Shown one piece after another: positions 24,826-32,878 of a stretch of 33,273 nucleotides of DNA; the stretch's first letter is position 1; every line of letters starts with the position of its first letter. The stretch comes from an uncultured Lachnotalea sp. (lineage in GTDB: Bacteria > Bacillota > Clostridia > Lachnospirales > Lachnospiraceae), in the NCBI GenBank assembly GCA_948470255.1, contig CAOKOS010000027.1, forward strand, positions 1 to 33,273, read 5' to 3'. Under the pieces are notes generated by a model. That model saw nothing but the letters and a program-made list of their open reading frames with translations, had not been told where the DNA came from and did not search any database. The position numbers and the translations under genes are program-made.

Positions 24826-25881
24826 ATGGAGAGAAAGCCATTAATCATTGGAGAGTTAAAAGCGGAGCGTCCCCTGCTCCAGGGCGGAATGGGAGTGGGA
24901 ATCAGTTTGTCCGGCCTGGCGGGAGCTGTGGCAAAGGAAGGCGGAATCGGTATGATCTCCACAGCCCAGATTGGTTTCAGAGAACCGGAGTTTGAACAGT
25001 CGCCCATCGAAACGAATTTACGCTGTATCGGGAAGGAACTTGCGAAAGCCAGAGAAATTGCACCAAAAGGAATCATCGGGTGCAATATTATGGTGGCCAC
25101 CAGGCGATATGAGGATTATGTGAGGGCGGCGGTCCGCGCCGGGGCGGATTTGATCGCGTCGGGGGCGGGGCTTCCGGCGCGGCTTCCTGAGTTTACAAAG
25201 GGGTTTCGGACAAAGCTGGCCCCAATCGTATCTTCTTTAAAGGCCGCGGCGGTGATCTGTAAGCTTTGGGATCGCCATTACCAGACGGCGCCGGATTTGA
25301 TCATCGTCGAGGGGCCGGAGGCTGGCGGACATCTGGGGTTTGACGAGGAGACGCTTTCCAATCTGGAAAGCCTGGATTACGGAGAGGAAATCCGCAAGAT
25401 CATGGGACATGTGCGCCGATATGAAGAGCGGTATGGAAAAAGGATTCCTGTGGTGGCGGCAGGCGGGATATACGACAGGGCGGATGCGGATTATTATATG
25501 GAAGAATTGGGGGTGGACGGCGTCCAGGCGGCCACCAGATTTGTGACGACAGAGGAATGTGATGCGCCGATGGCTTTTAAACAGGCTTACCTGGATGCAA
25601 AGAAGGAGGATATCGTAATTACAAAAAGCCCGGTGGGAATGCCGGGGCGGGCCATAAAGAACCGTTTCCTCCGGGAAGTGGGGGAAAGGAAAAAGCCGGC
25701 CGGAAAGTGCCTTCAGTGCCTGGAAAAATGTAATCCTAAAGAGATACCCTACTGTATCACAGAGGCGCTTCTGAATGCAGCCAGGGGAAAAGTCCAGGAT
25801 GCTTTGTTGTTTTGCGGGGCAAAGGCTTATCTGTCAAACAGGATAGAAACAGTCCATGAGGTTGTGGCACAGCTGGTATGA
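24826..25881 (+). CDS. FabK-like NAD(P)H-dependent flavin oxidoreductase
   Basis: A 351-residue protein of the nitronate monooxygenase/FabK FMN fold, paralogous to fabK of the same operon. It has RPLLQGGMGVGISLSGLAGAVA at the N-terminus, VEGPEAGGHLGF at the site matching FabK's CESGGH, and VAAGGIYDRAD for phosphate binding. Unlike FabK it carries a C-terminal cysteine cluster at C295, C298, C302 and C310 (CLQCLEKC, then PYC), suggesting a metal or iron-sulfur site. The upstream frame is open to 24736, but GAAAGG spacing favours ATG 24826 (ATG 24820 possible). A terminator follows, so it is the last gene of the fab operon. Substrate unknown. Confidence 0.85.
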   Translation: MERKPLIIGELKAERPLLQGGMGVGISLSGLAGAVAKEGGIGMISTAQIGFREPEFEQSPIETNLRCIGKELAKAREIAPKGIIGCNIMVATRRYEDYVRAAVRAGADLIASGAGLPARLPEFTKGFRTKLAPIVSSLKAAAVICKLWDRHYQTAPDLIIVEGPEAGGHLGFDEETLSNLESLDYGEEIRKIMGHVRRYEERYGKRIPVVAAGGIYDRADADYYMEELGVDGVQAATRFVTTEECDAPMAFKQAYLDAKKEDIVITKSPVGMPGRAIKNRFLREVGERKKPAGKCLQCLEKCNPKEIPYCITEALLNAARGKVQDALLFCGAKAYLSNRIETVHEVVAQLV

Positions 25882-25898
25882 CAGAAATTAAGAAAAAG

Positions 25899-25923
25899 GG
25901 CGGAATGGTTTCCGCCTTTTTTT
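25899..25923 (+). terminator. rho-independent terminator of the fab operon
   Basis: GGCGGAA and TTCCGCC with a four-base loop, followed by seven T's. An A run precedes the stem. This is a textbook terminator 18 bases after the last gene of the operon. Confidence 0.92.
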
Positions 25924-25961
25924 CATAGGTTGAAACAAAAGCCTTGAATCGAGGAATGGAA

Positions 25962-26600
25962 ATGTTGAATTATCTGTGGGGCGGCATGATCCTCATTGGT
26001 GTGGTATGGGGAATCCTTTCTGGAAAACCGGCGGAACTGACAGACGGGATTTTGACAGGGGCAAAGGATGCGGTTTCCCTTTGCATTACCATGGCCGGGG
26101 TGATGGCCTTCTGGTGCGGGATTATGGAGGTGGCGAAAGAAGCGGGTATTATTAAGGGGCTGACCAGGTTTCTTCATCCTCTGGTGAGGTTTCTGTTTCC
26201 CAGGCTGCCGGAAGGGCATAAGGCGGAAGACGAGATTTCAACAAATATTGCGGCCAATGTGCTGGGGCTTGGCTGGGCGGCCACACCGGCAGGGCTTAAA
26301 GCCATGGAAAGCCTGGAAGAACTGGAGGAAGAGCGCAGGAAAAGCGGGAAACAGCCAGGGAGGAAAAGAGAGGGGCAGATACCGTCCCCCCGCGGGGTGG
26401 CCAGCAATGAAATGTGTACGTTTTTGATTTTGAATATCTCGTCCCTACAGCTGATTCCCGTGAATATGATCGCTTACAGGAGCCAGTATGGAAGTGTAAA
26501 TCCAACGGCTATTGTGGGGCCGGCCATTGTGGCGACTGCGGTGAGTACGGCGGTGGCAATTATATTTTGTAAGGTCATGGACAGGAACCGGGGAGTGTGA
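25962..26600 (+). CDS. spmA: spore maturation protein A-like nucleoside-recognition membrane protein
   Basis: A 212-residue membrane protein of the SpmA family (nucleoside recognition/gate domain). In Bacillus, SpmA and SpmB together are needed for full dehydration of the spore core. Diagnostic stretches are AKDAVSLCITMAGVMAFWCGIMEVA, NIAANVLGLGWAATPAGLKAM and ASNEMCTFLILNISSLQLIP. Four or five membrane helices are visible. The ATG at 25962, after GAGGAATGG, is preferred to a TTG at 25944. spmB normally follows directly; here a terminator-like hairpin and repeat copy B follow instead. Confidence 0.88.
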   Translation: MLNYLWGGMILIGVVWGILSGKPAELTDGILTGAKDAVSLCITMAGVMAFWCGIMEVAKEAGIIKGLTRFLHPLVRFLFPRLPEGHKAEDEISTNIAANVLGLGWAATPAGLKAMESLEELEEERRKSGKQPGRKREGQIPSPRGVASNEMCTFLILNISSLQLIPVNMIAYRSQYGSVNPTAIVGPAIVATAVSTAVAIIFCKVMDRNRGV

Positions 26601-26613
26601 GTACTCTCCGGTT
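26586..26613 (+). terminator. hairpin at the spmA stop codon
   Basis: An 11-bp stem with one G-T pair, ACCGGGGAGT against ACTCTCCGGT plus a flanking A-T pair, and a six-base loop containing most of the spmA TGA stop. It is followed by TTTGTT, a moderate T tract. Repeat copy B begins immediately after. Confidence 0.6.
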
Positions 26614-26764
26614 TGTTCCTTTATAGGGAACTGCGTCCTATAAAGTAAAACCGCTCCGCTAGGATCGCACTGCGGCGGAGAGGAATTATATCGCTTACGC
26701 GACCCGACGCAGGCGGAGAATCCTGCGTGGCAGGATTCTTTGTTCTTTATAGGAAACTGCGTCC
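26614..26764 (+). repeat. 126-bp structured repeat, copy B
   Basis: One full unit and the first about 20 bases of a second. TTTATAGG occurs at 26620 and again at 26746, exactly 126 bases apart, the same period as in copy C. The order of blocks matches copies A and C: TTTATAGG/CCTATAAA hairpin, CGCTCCGC, GGATCGCACTGCGGCGG, ATATCGC-N4-GCGA, GCAGGCGGAG, then AGAATCCTGC/GCAGGATTCT. The second unit breaks off after GCGTCC. It occupies part of the 26601-26964 gap; the remainder holds a -10 box at 26829 and a leader with no feature I recognise. Confidence 0.82.
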
Positions 26765-26828
26765 GTTGTTCTAATTATTGAGTGGTTTTAAATAAGGATT
26801 CATTATATACAAAAATATATGGACAGGG

Positions 26829-26834
26829 TATAAT
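26829..26834 (+). promoter_or_regulatory. -10 box upstream of the hybrid kinase genes
   Basis: TATAAT in an A+T-rich region after repeat B. No good -35 box is found 16-18 bases upstream, so an activator may be needed. The resulting leader would be about 125 bases. Within it, GGGAT...ATCCC could form a small stem, but I recognise no riboswitch. Confidence 0.4.
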
Positions 26835-26964
26835 ACAGGTAGTAGAAGGAACAAAACGGGATGGAGTTGGAAATCCCACCAGTCAGGGATGGAATTTTTC
26901 TATTTTCATGGACAGATGGAAGAGCCGAAAAAATAAATAAAAAGACCGGAGTGAGGGTGAGGTT

Positions 26965-29900
26965 GTGGATATTAAAGAATATGAGAAAATTTTACAGGCG
27001 GTGCCAGCCACCGGGGTGTTTATTATCCGGGAAGATAATCATGAAATCTTGTATTATAACGAGCGGGTGCGGGAGGCTTCACCCCATGTACATAAAGGGA
27101 TGGCCTGCCATGAGCTGGGGGATCATTCCTGTGCCAACTGCCCGCTTTTAACCATCGGGGATAGGAAGACAAACCAGAGCATAAGCTATAACAATGCGTT
27201 TGGTGAAATTGTAGATATCACAGCAGTGAGAATTATGTGGGAAGACAGGATTCCAGCGTTTATCATTACAGTGACGCCCCATGTGCAAGCCATTAATTAT
27301 GCATACTATAAGATATTGAGAGTTAATCTGACCCAGGACAGCTATGAAGTGGTGAAGATGAGGCCGGAAGACAGGGGGATTGGTTATGGAAAAGATACTT
27401 TTTCCGGCTGGCTGGGGCAGTTTATCTACAGCGGTGACATCCATCCTGACGATATGAACAGTTTCATATCATTTACCCGCCTGGATCATTTGAAAAAGGC
27501 CCTGAAAGAGGGACAGAAAGTGTTGACCTGTTGTTACCGGAGGCGCTTGGGGGATGATTATTCCTGGAACCTTTTGGAAGTGGTGCCGGACTTTTCCACA
27601 GGGGATCAGTTTGTTTTCCTGTATGTAAAAGATGTAAATGACATTTTGCAGGAAGGCCTGAAGCTGGATGATACAAACCTCCGAATCCAGGAAGTGATCC
27701 GCACACTTGGGGAACAGAATTTTGGTATTTATGGGGTTGACCTGGATACAGGAGAGGCCAACCTGGTGCGGGAAAATGGCCATACCCATACAGGCTGGAA
27801 ATCCTGGACTGTCCAATGGAGCGAAATCCTGGATTCCCGCCTTGTGAGACAGATTCATCCGGCGGACAGGGAGAAGTTTTGTGAAAACTTTTCTTTAGAG
27901 GGGCTGCAGCGGATAAAAGAAACAGGTGTACATAAAACGGATATGCTGTGCAAATGGCGGGGAGAAGAAGACCATGAGTACCGTTATATGGCCGTGATCT
28001 CCTATTTTGGCCAGCAGTACAGTACAAAAAATTATACCATTGTAGCTTTGCAGAATGTGGACAAGCGCGTACGCCAGGAGCAGACGCTTTCTCTTCGCGA
28101 CATGCAGCTGGCAGCAATCCTTAAATCCAGATACAGCGTTATGACTACAGTTTATCTGGAGAATGGCCAGTGCGAGCGGGTCTGGATTAAGGGAGAGAGT
28201 AAAATGCAGGGGGTTCAGACTGGAAATTACCACCAGTATTTTCATCAGGCTCTGGAAAGTATCGTTTATCCGGAAGATGCAGAGAAATTTCAGGAGGTTA
28301 TGAGTCCGGAACATTTATATCAGAAGGCGGCTAACACGCGGGATTATTCTGAAGAAATTTGTCAGTACCGTATAGCCGGAGACTCTCTGCAGTGGCTGGA
28401 GCAGCATGTGATCTATTCAAGGCAAGGAAACAGGATGTCTGTAAATATCCTGGGGCGGGACATTACCAGCGAAAAGCTGGAAGAGGAGACAAGGCTTAAA
28501 GAAGAACAGGAACAAGAGAATATTATCCATACACTGGGCAGTATGTTTTTCGCCACTTATTATGCAGATCTGGAGCAGGACACATTCCGCAGCGTGACGC
28601 AGCTTCAGGAAGTGGAGAAGGTATTGGAAGGGAAAATGGATTATGCGGCGGGCCTGAGAGCTTATGCGGAAAACTTTATCCACCCGGATGACCGTGAAGA
28701 ATATTTGAATGTTTTGGGAATTGAGAATCTGCGGCAGACATTAAGCAGAAAGAATCCCTATGTGACGCTGGCATATCGGAAAATGCCGGAAACTTCCAAT
28801 GTAAGTCCGGAAGAATACGGATGGATTCGCGGCACTGCCGTGATGTCCCAGGCTGACGGGGAAGGCAGAGCCAAGTCGATTGTCTATGCGGCGCAGGATG
28901 TGACAGAAAGTAAGCGCAAGGAGATGAGGGAGCAGCAGGCGCTTCAGGCGGCATGTGAGGCGGCGGATCAAGCCAATGCCTTCCGAAGGGAATTTCTTGC
29001 CAATATGAGTCATAATATCCGTACTCCCATGAACGGCGTACTTGGTATGCTTAAGATTGCGGCAGACCATATGGATGACCATGAAAGGCTAAAAGACTGC
29101 TTGGAAAAAGCGTTTGCTTCCAGTCATCAGCTTCTTTCTATGCTCAATGAAATCCTTGATATCAGCCTGATTAAAGCCGGAAGCTTTGCACTGAAAGCGG
29201 AAGCGTTCTGCCTGTCTGAGCTGATGGCGGAGGTGGCCTCTGCTGTCAGTGGCGAAATCCAGGAAAAGGGGCTGGAGATGAAAATTCATCCCATGCAGGT
29301 GGTTCATGAAAACATCTTGGGTGACAGGCAGCGGCTTTTGCAGATGTTTTTGAATATTTTAAGTAATTCTGTAAAATATACGCCACCTGGTGGGAATCTG
29401 GAAATTTCAGTTATTGAATATGAATCCGGGGAACATGGATGCAGTTCTTATGATTTTGTCTTTCGCGACAGTGGTATCGGTATGGAAGAAGCCTACCTTC
29501 CCCATATTTTTGAACCATTCAGCCATGCGGAAGACCCTTATATTGCCAGGGCGGACGGCGTCGGGCTGGGGATGTCCATTGCCCAGAATATAGCGCGCAT
29601 GATGGGCGGGACCATTTGTGTGGAAAGTGAGCCAGGAAAGGGTTCTAAATTTACGGTGACAATCATTCTAAGGTGGCAGAACCTGGATGAGGAGCCGGGG
29701 GCTCTGCCTGACTTGAGCCAGGACGATTTTTCAGATGTTTCCTTTGGCGGTTTCAAGATTCTTCTGGTGGAGGATAATGAATTGAACCGGGAGATTGCCA
29801 TGGAACTGATTGGAGAGACTGGAGCAATGGTGGAGTGTGCCGGAGACGGGCGGAAAGGTTTACAACGTTTTGCTGAAATGCCTGAGGGATATTATGACCT

Positions 29901-30132
29901 GGTGCTTATGGATATTCAGATGCCTGTCATGAATGGCTTTGAGGCGACACGCGCCATCCGCAAGCTTCCACGCGGGGATGCAGCCACAATCCCCATTATT
30001 GCACTGTCTTCCAATGTTTCTCCAGAGGACATTGCCACGGGGCGGGAATCGGGGATGAACGGGTATATAGCGAAACCGCTGGATATCCCGCAGCTGATGG
30101 AGCGTATGAATTTCTGGTTGAAAAACCGATAA
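26965..30132 (+). CDS. soluble multi-PAS hybrid sensor histidine kinase
   Basis: A 1055-residue protein without membrane helices. It has about five PAS-like sensor domains (near residues 5-100, 110-225, 245-365, 375-505, 520-645), the later ones marked by repeated IHPDD-type motifs. A histidine kinase core follows: phospho-acceptor H683 in ANMSHNIRTPMNG, N box LNILSNSVKYT, G1 DSGIGM and G2 GVGLGMS. A receiver domain ends the protein (KILLVEDNELNRE, phospho-acceptor D983 in LMDIQMPVMNG). The first PAS has cysteines in CHELGDHSCANCPLL (residues 47-61). It starts with GTG after GAGGG. No output domain is present, so phosphate must pass to another protein or act within the pair. Confidence 0.9.
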   Translation: MDIKEYEKILQAVPATGVFIIREDNHEILYYNERVREASPHVHKGMACHELGDHSCANCPLLTIGDRKTNQSISYNNAFGEIVDITAVRIMWEDRIPAFIITVTPHVQAINYAYYKILRVNLTQDSYEVVKMRPEDRGIGYGKDTFSGWLGQFIYSGDIHPDDMNSFISFTRLDHLKKALKEGQKVLTCCYRRRLGDDYSWNLLEVVPDFSTGDQFVFLYVKDVNDILQEGLKLDDTNLRIQEVIRTLGEQNFGIYGVDLDTGEANLVRENGHTHTGWKSWTVQWSEILDSRLVRQIHPADREKFCENFSLEGLQRIKETGVHKTDMLCKWRGEEDHEYRYMAVISYFGQQYSTKNYTIVALQNVDKRVRQEQTLSLRDMQLAAILKSRYSVMTTVYLENGQCERVWIKGESKMQGVQTGNYHQYFHQALESIVYPEDAEKFQEVMSPEHLYQKAANTRDYSEEICQYRIAGDSLQWLEQHVIYSRQGNRMSVNILGRDITSEKLEEETRLKEEQEQENIIHTLGSMFFATYYADLEQDTFRSVTQLQEVEKVLEGKMDYAAGLRAYAENFIHPDDREEYLNVLGIENLRQTLSRKNPYVTLAYRKMPETSNVSPEEYGWIRGTAVMSQADGEGRAKSIVYAAQDVTESKRKEMREQQALQAACEAADQANAFRREFLANMSHNIRTPMNGVLGMLKIAADHMDDHERLKDCLEKAFASSHQLLSMLNEILDISLIKAGSFALKAEAFCLSELMAEVASAVSGEIQEKGLEMKIHPMQVVHENILGDRQRLLQMFLNILSNSVKYTPPGGNLEISVIEYESGEHGCSSYDFVFRDSGIGMEEAYLPHIFEPFSHAEDPYIARADGVGLGMSIAQNIARMMGGTICVESEPGKGSKFTVTIILRWQNLDEEPGALPDLSQDDFSDVSFGGFKILLVEDNELNREIAMELIGETGAMVECAGDGRKGLQRFAEMPEGYYDLVLMDIQMPVMNGFEATRAIRKLPRGDAATIPIIALSSNVSPEDIATGRESGMNGYIAKPLDIPQLMERMNFWLKNR

Positions 30133-30156
30133 AGTTATGGCATGGAGGCTTTTGAC

Positions 30157-32343
30157 ATGGATTCTTTATTTCATGAAAAAAGAAATGCTGCGCACAGAGG
30201 AGGGGCTCTTGTGCTGGCCTTTGCACTGATTGTTGTTATTCTTTTGGCGCTGGTTATTTCTACCGGATGGTTTATGGAGTCTGCCCAGAAGACGACAGAA
30301 ATCTCTGTCCATAATGTAAGTGAATTTTATTTGCAGGAGCTTTCTTCCCAGACAGGGCGCCAGTTGAGAAACAGCCTGGATTACCAGCTGCGGAATCTCA
30401 AAGCGGCCATTGATATTGCCGGAGAGAAGGAGTTGGAAAACGCGGCTTCTTTTCAGCAGTATCTTTCAACAATGGAAGTGATCTATGGGTTTGACTTTTA
30501 TGTGATGGTGGATGAAAGCGGGACTGTATACACGCGGGATGGTGCATATCCGGCCAGCCTGACGTCAGATTTTGTGGAAAAAATAAATTTTCAGGTGCCG
30601 GAAATTTTTGTGGATCAGGCACAGGAAGAGCAGAACATGGTAATCATTGCCGCGCCGGCCCGGGGTCTGGAACTTGACGGGAAATCTCTGGCCGGCGGCG
30701 TGGTTGGCGTTGGTGCCGATACCATATCCGGCGGACTTTTCCTGAAGGATGATGAAAATCAGATTTTTTCCAATGTAATTCTCAAAGACGGTTCTTATAT
30801 AGTAAAAACTCCCCACAGCCATTTGAAAAGCAGCAGTGATGTTTTTTCTGCTTTGGAGGAACAGGCGGTTTTCCACAAAGGAAATTTTACCGAGCAGATG
30901 CAAAAGGACATTGAATCAGGAAAAAGTGGGATTATTACATATTATCTTGAGGGGATTTTGCACTATACTTATTATGCCCCGGCGGCAGGGACAGACTGGT
31001 ATCTTACCACAACGATTCATTATGATACAGTCAGTACGAATATTGAAGCTGTCAGCTCTGCAATTACCAGAAACAGCATGATTCAGCTTCTTTTGGTGTT
31101 GTTTGTGGTGCTGGTGGTATTTGTGGTATATTTCTGGCAGCGCAGGAGAAATGAGATTTTGTATCTTGAAAAAATCCAGGCAGAGGAGAGCAACAAGGCG
31201 AAAAGCCAGTTTCTTTCCAATATGTCCCATGATATCCGTACGCCGATGAATGCAATTATTGGTTTCACAGATTTGGCGCTCCAGTGTGAATCTGGTGCAG
31301 ATGCAGAACGAATCCGTGGTTACCTGACCAAAATCCGTACGGCCAGTACACATTTGCTGGGGCTTATCAATGACGTATTGGATATGAGCCGCATTGAAAG
31401 CGGAAAAATGCACTTGGATATGTCTCTGTGCCGCCTCTCTGATATTTTGTCTCAGATCGACGACATTGTCCGGGGACAGGCAAGGGAGAGACAGCAGGCA
31501 TTTTGGATTGAGACGGTGAATCTTGTGCATGACTGTGTATATTGTGACAAGCTGCGCTTGAACCAGATTCTTTTAAACCTTCTGGGAAACTCCATCAAGT
31601 TTACATTACAGGGGGGAGAGATCTCCCTGACGGTGTTTGAGAAGCCTGGTTCCCACAGTGGATACGGCGCTTATGAGTTTAGGGTAAAAGACAATGGAAT
31701 CGGCATGACGGCGGAATTTGCAAAAAAGGTTTTTGAACCATTTGAACGGGAAAGGACCTCTACGGTCAGCGGTATTCAGGGAACAGGCCTCGGTATGGCG
31801 ATTACAAAAAGTATCATTGACTTGATGGATGGTTCCATCTATGTGGAGACAGAGCCGGATAAGGGAACAGAATTTGTCTTGAATGTGGAATTTAAGCTTC
31901 AGGGAGAGGAGGACATTGAGGCAGCCCCGAAGGCTCAAAAAGAATGTCAAGCAGTGGATTTTAGAGGAAAGAAAATTCTTCTGGTGGAGGATAATGAACT
32001 GAACCGGGAAATAGCCGTGGAGCTTTTAAAAGAATACGGTTTCGAGATCGAAGAGGCGGAGGATGGAACTGAAGCGGTGGAAAAGATTCAAAAGGCCCGG
32101 CCCGGAGAATATGACTTGATTTTGATGGATGTCCAGATGCCAGTTATGGATGGATATACAGCCACCAGGAAAATCCGGGATTTAGAGGGGGCGGCCTGTG
32201 CAGATATCCCTATCATTGCAATGACGGCGAATGCTTTTGAAGAAGACAAAAAAAAGGCGTTGGAGAGCGGAATGAATGAACACATTGCCAAGCCGGTTGA
32301 CATCGAGGCTCTAAAAGCAGTATTATCCGATGTTCTGAGATAA
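30157..32343 (+). CDS. membrane hybrid sensor histidine kinase with receiver domain
   Basis: About 728 residues. A membrane helix at residues about 17-37, an extracytoplasmic sensor of about 270 residues (YGFDFYVMVDESGTVYTRDG and GTDWYLTTTI suggest a Cache-type ligand-binding fold), a second helix at about 308-330, then the kinase core: H358 in SNMSHDIRTPMNA, N box LNLLGNSIKFT, G1 DNGIGM, G2 GTGLGMA. A C-terminal receiver has D658 in LMDVQMPVMDG. Start ATG 30157 follows GGAGG; an ATG at 30142 lies upstream without a site. It begins 24 bases after the soluble kinase, so both are one operon. There is no DNA-binding output domain. Confidence 0.92.
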   Translation: MDSLFHEKRNAAHRGGALVLAFALIVVILLALVISTGWFMESAQKTTEISVHNVSEFYLQELSSQTGRQLRNSLDYQLRNLKAAIDIAGEKELENAASFQQYLSTMEVIYGFDFYVMVDESGTVYTRDGAYPASLTSDFVEKINFQVPEIFVDQAQEEQNMVIIAAPARGLELDGKSLAGGVVGVGADTISGGLFLKDDENQIFSNVILKDGSYIVKTPHSHLKSSSDVFSALEEQAVFHKGNFTEQMQKDIESGKSGIITYYLEGILHYTYYAPAAGTDWYLTTTIHYDTVSTNIEAVSSAITRNSMIQLLLVLFVVLVVFVVYFWQRRRNEILYLEKIQAEESNKAKSQFLSNMSHDIRTPMNAIIGFTDLALQCESGADAERIRGYLTKIRTASTHLLGLINDVLDMSRIESGKMHLDMSLCRLSDILSQIDDIVRGQARERQQAFWIETVNLVHDCVYCDKLRLNQILLNLLGNSIKFTLQGGEISLTVFEKPGSHSGYGAYEFRVKDNGIGMTAEFAKKVFEPFERERTSTVSGIQGTGLGMAITKSIIDLMDGSIYVETEPDKGTEFVLNVEFKLQGEEDIEAAPKAQKECQAVDFRGKKILLVEDNELNREIAVELLKEYGFEIEEAEDGTEAVEKIQKARPGEYDLILMDVQMPVMDGYTATRKIRDLEGAACADIPIIAMTANAFEEDKKKALESGMNEHIAKPVDIEALKAVLSDVLR

Positions 32344-32356
32344 CCGGTGCGGGGGC

Positions 32357-32385
32357 TTGTGGCTGCAGAAGTTTTATGCTAAAAT
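32357..32385 (+). promoter_or_regulatory. possible promoter of the CsoR-type gene
   Basis: TTGTGG at 32357-32362 and TAAAAT at 32380-32385 with a 17-base spacer. Downstream, CGGGC and GCCCG flank an A+G-rich loop near 32403-32424, a possible operator or leader hairpin. The -35 is weak. Confidence 0.4.
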
Positions 32386-32449
32386 GTGATGACACCAACA
32401 GCCGGGCATAGGGTAAAAGCCCGCGGCCCAAAGGACAGGAGGAATTTTT

Positions 32450-32815
32450 GTGGAGGAAAGGCACACTCACATCCATATAGGGGAAAATGGAGAATTGATA
32501 GAGCACAGTCACGGCGGAGAGGGACACAGCCATGGAGGATACATTCATGGTCATGTGCATACGAATACAAAAGCTGTATTGAACCGGCTCAGCCGGGCCA
32601 TTGGACATCTGGAATCCATCCGGCGGATGGTGGAAGAGGGAAGGGACTGCAGCGAAGTACTGATTCAGCTGTCAGCTGTAAAATCAGCCATCAACAATAC
32701 AGGGAAAGTCATCCTGCAGGATCACATTGAGCACTGTATTGTGGATGCGGTGGAGTCCGGCGACCATGGAGCGCTGGAGGAGCTTTCCAAAGCCATTGAC
32801 CGTTTCATAAAATGA
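32450..32815 (+). CDS. CsoR/RcnR family metal-sensing repressor with His-rich N-terminus
   Basis: A 121-residue all-helical regulator of the CsoR/RcnR (DUF156) family, which leaves DNA when it binds metal. The Cu(I)-type ligand set Cys-His-Cys is present: C67 in GRDCSEV, and H92 and C96 in DHIEHC. Ahead of it residues 1-40 are a His-rich tail with ten histidines in HTH, HSHGG and HGHVH patterns, likely an extra metal-binding arm. The start is GTG after AGGAGG. No metal exporter or copper chaperone gene is next to it, so the regulated target is unknown. Repeat copy C begins 64 bases downstream. Confidence 0.9.
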   Translation: MEERHTHIHIGENGELIEHSHGGEGHSHGGYIHGHVHTNTKAVLNRLSRAIGHLESIRRMVEEGRDCSEVLIQLSAVKSAINNTGKVILQDHIEHCIVDAVESGDHGALEELSKAIDRFIK

Positions 32816-32878
32816 GAGAAGGCCAGGAACCCCCAATTTTATTTATGGCAAACAGCCTGTGTAATCTGTCTCAGAAAA

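Noticed and set aside
26861-27151. A 96-codon plus-strand frame starting before the soluble kinase, considered as a leader peptide
   Set aside because: It overlaps the kinase gene in another frame, has no good ribosome site and no family resemblance.
32386-32730. A 114-codon frame overlapping the CsoR-type gene
   Set aside because: The CsoR frame has the metal ligands and AGGAGG before its GTG; this frame is a shadow.
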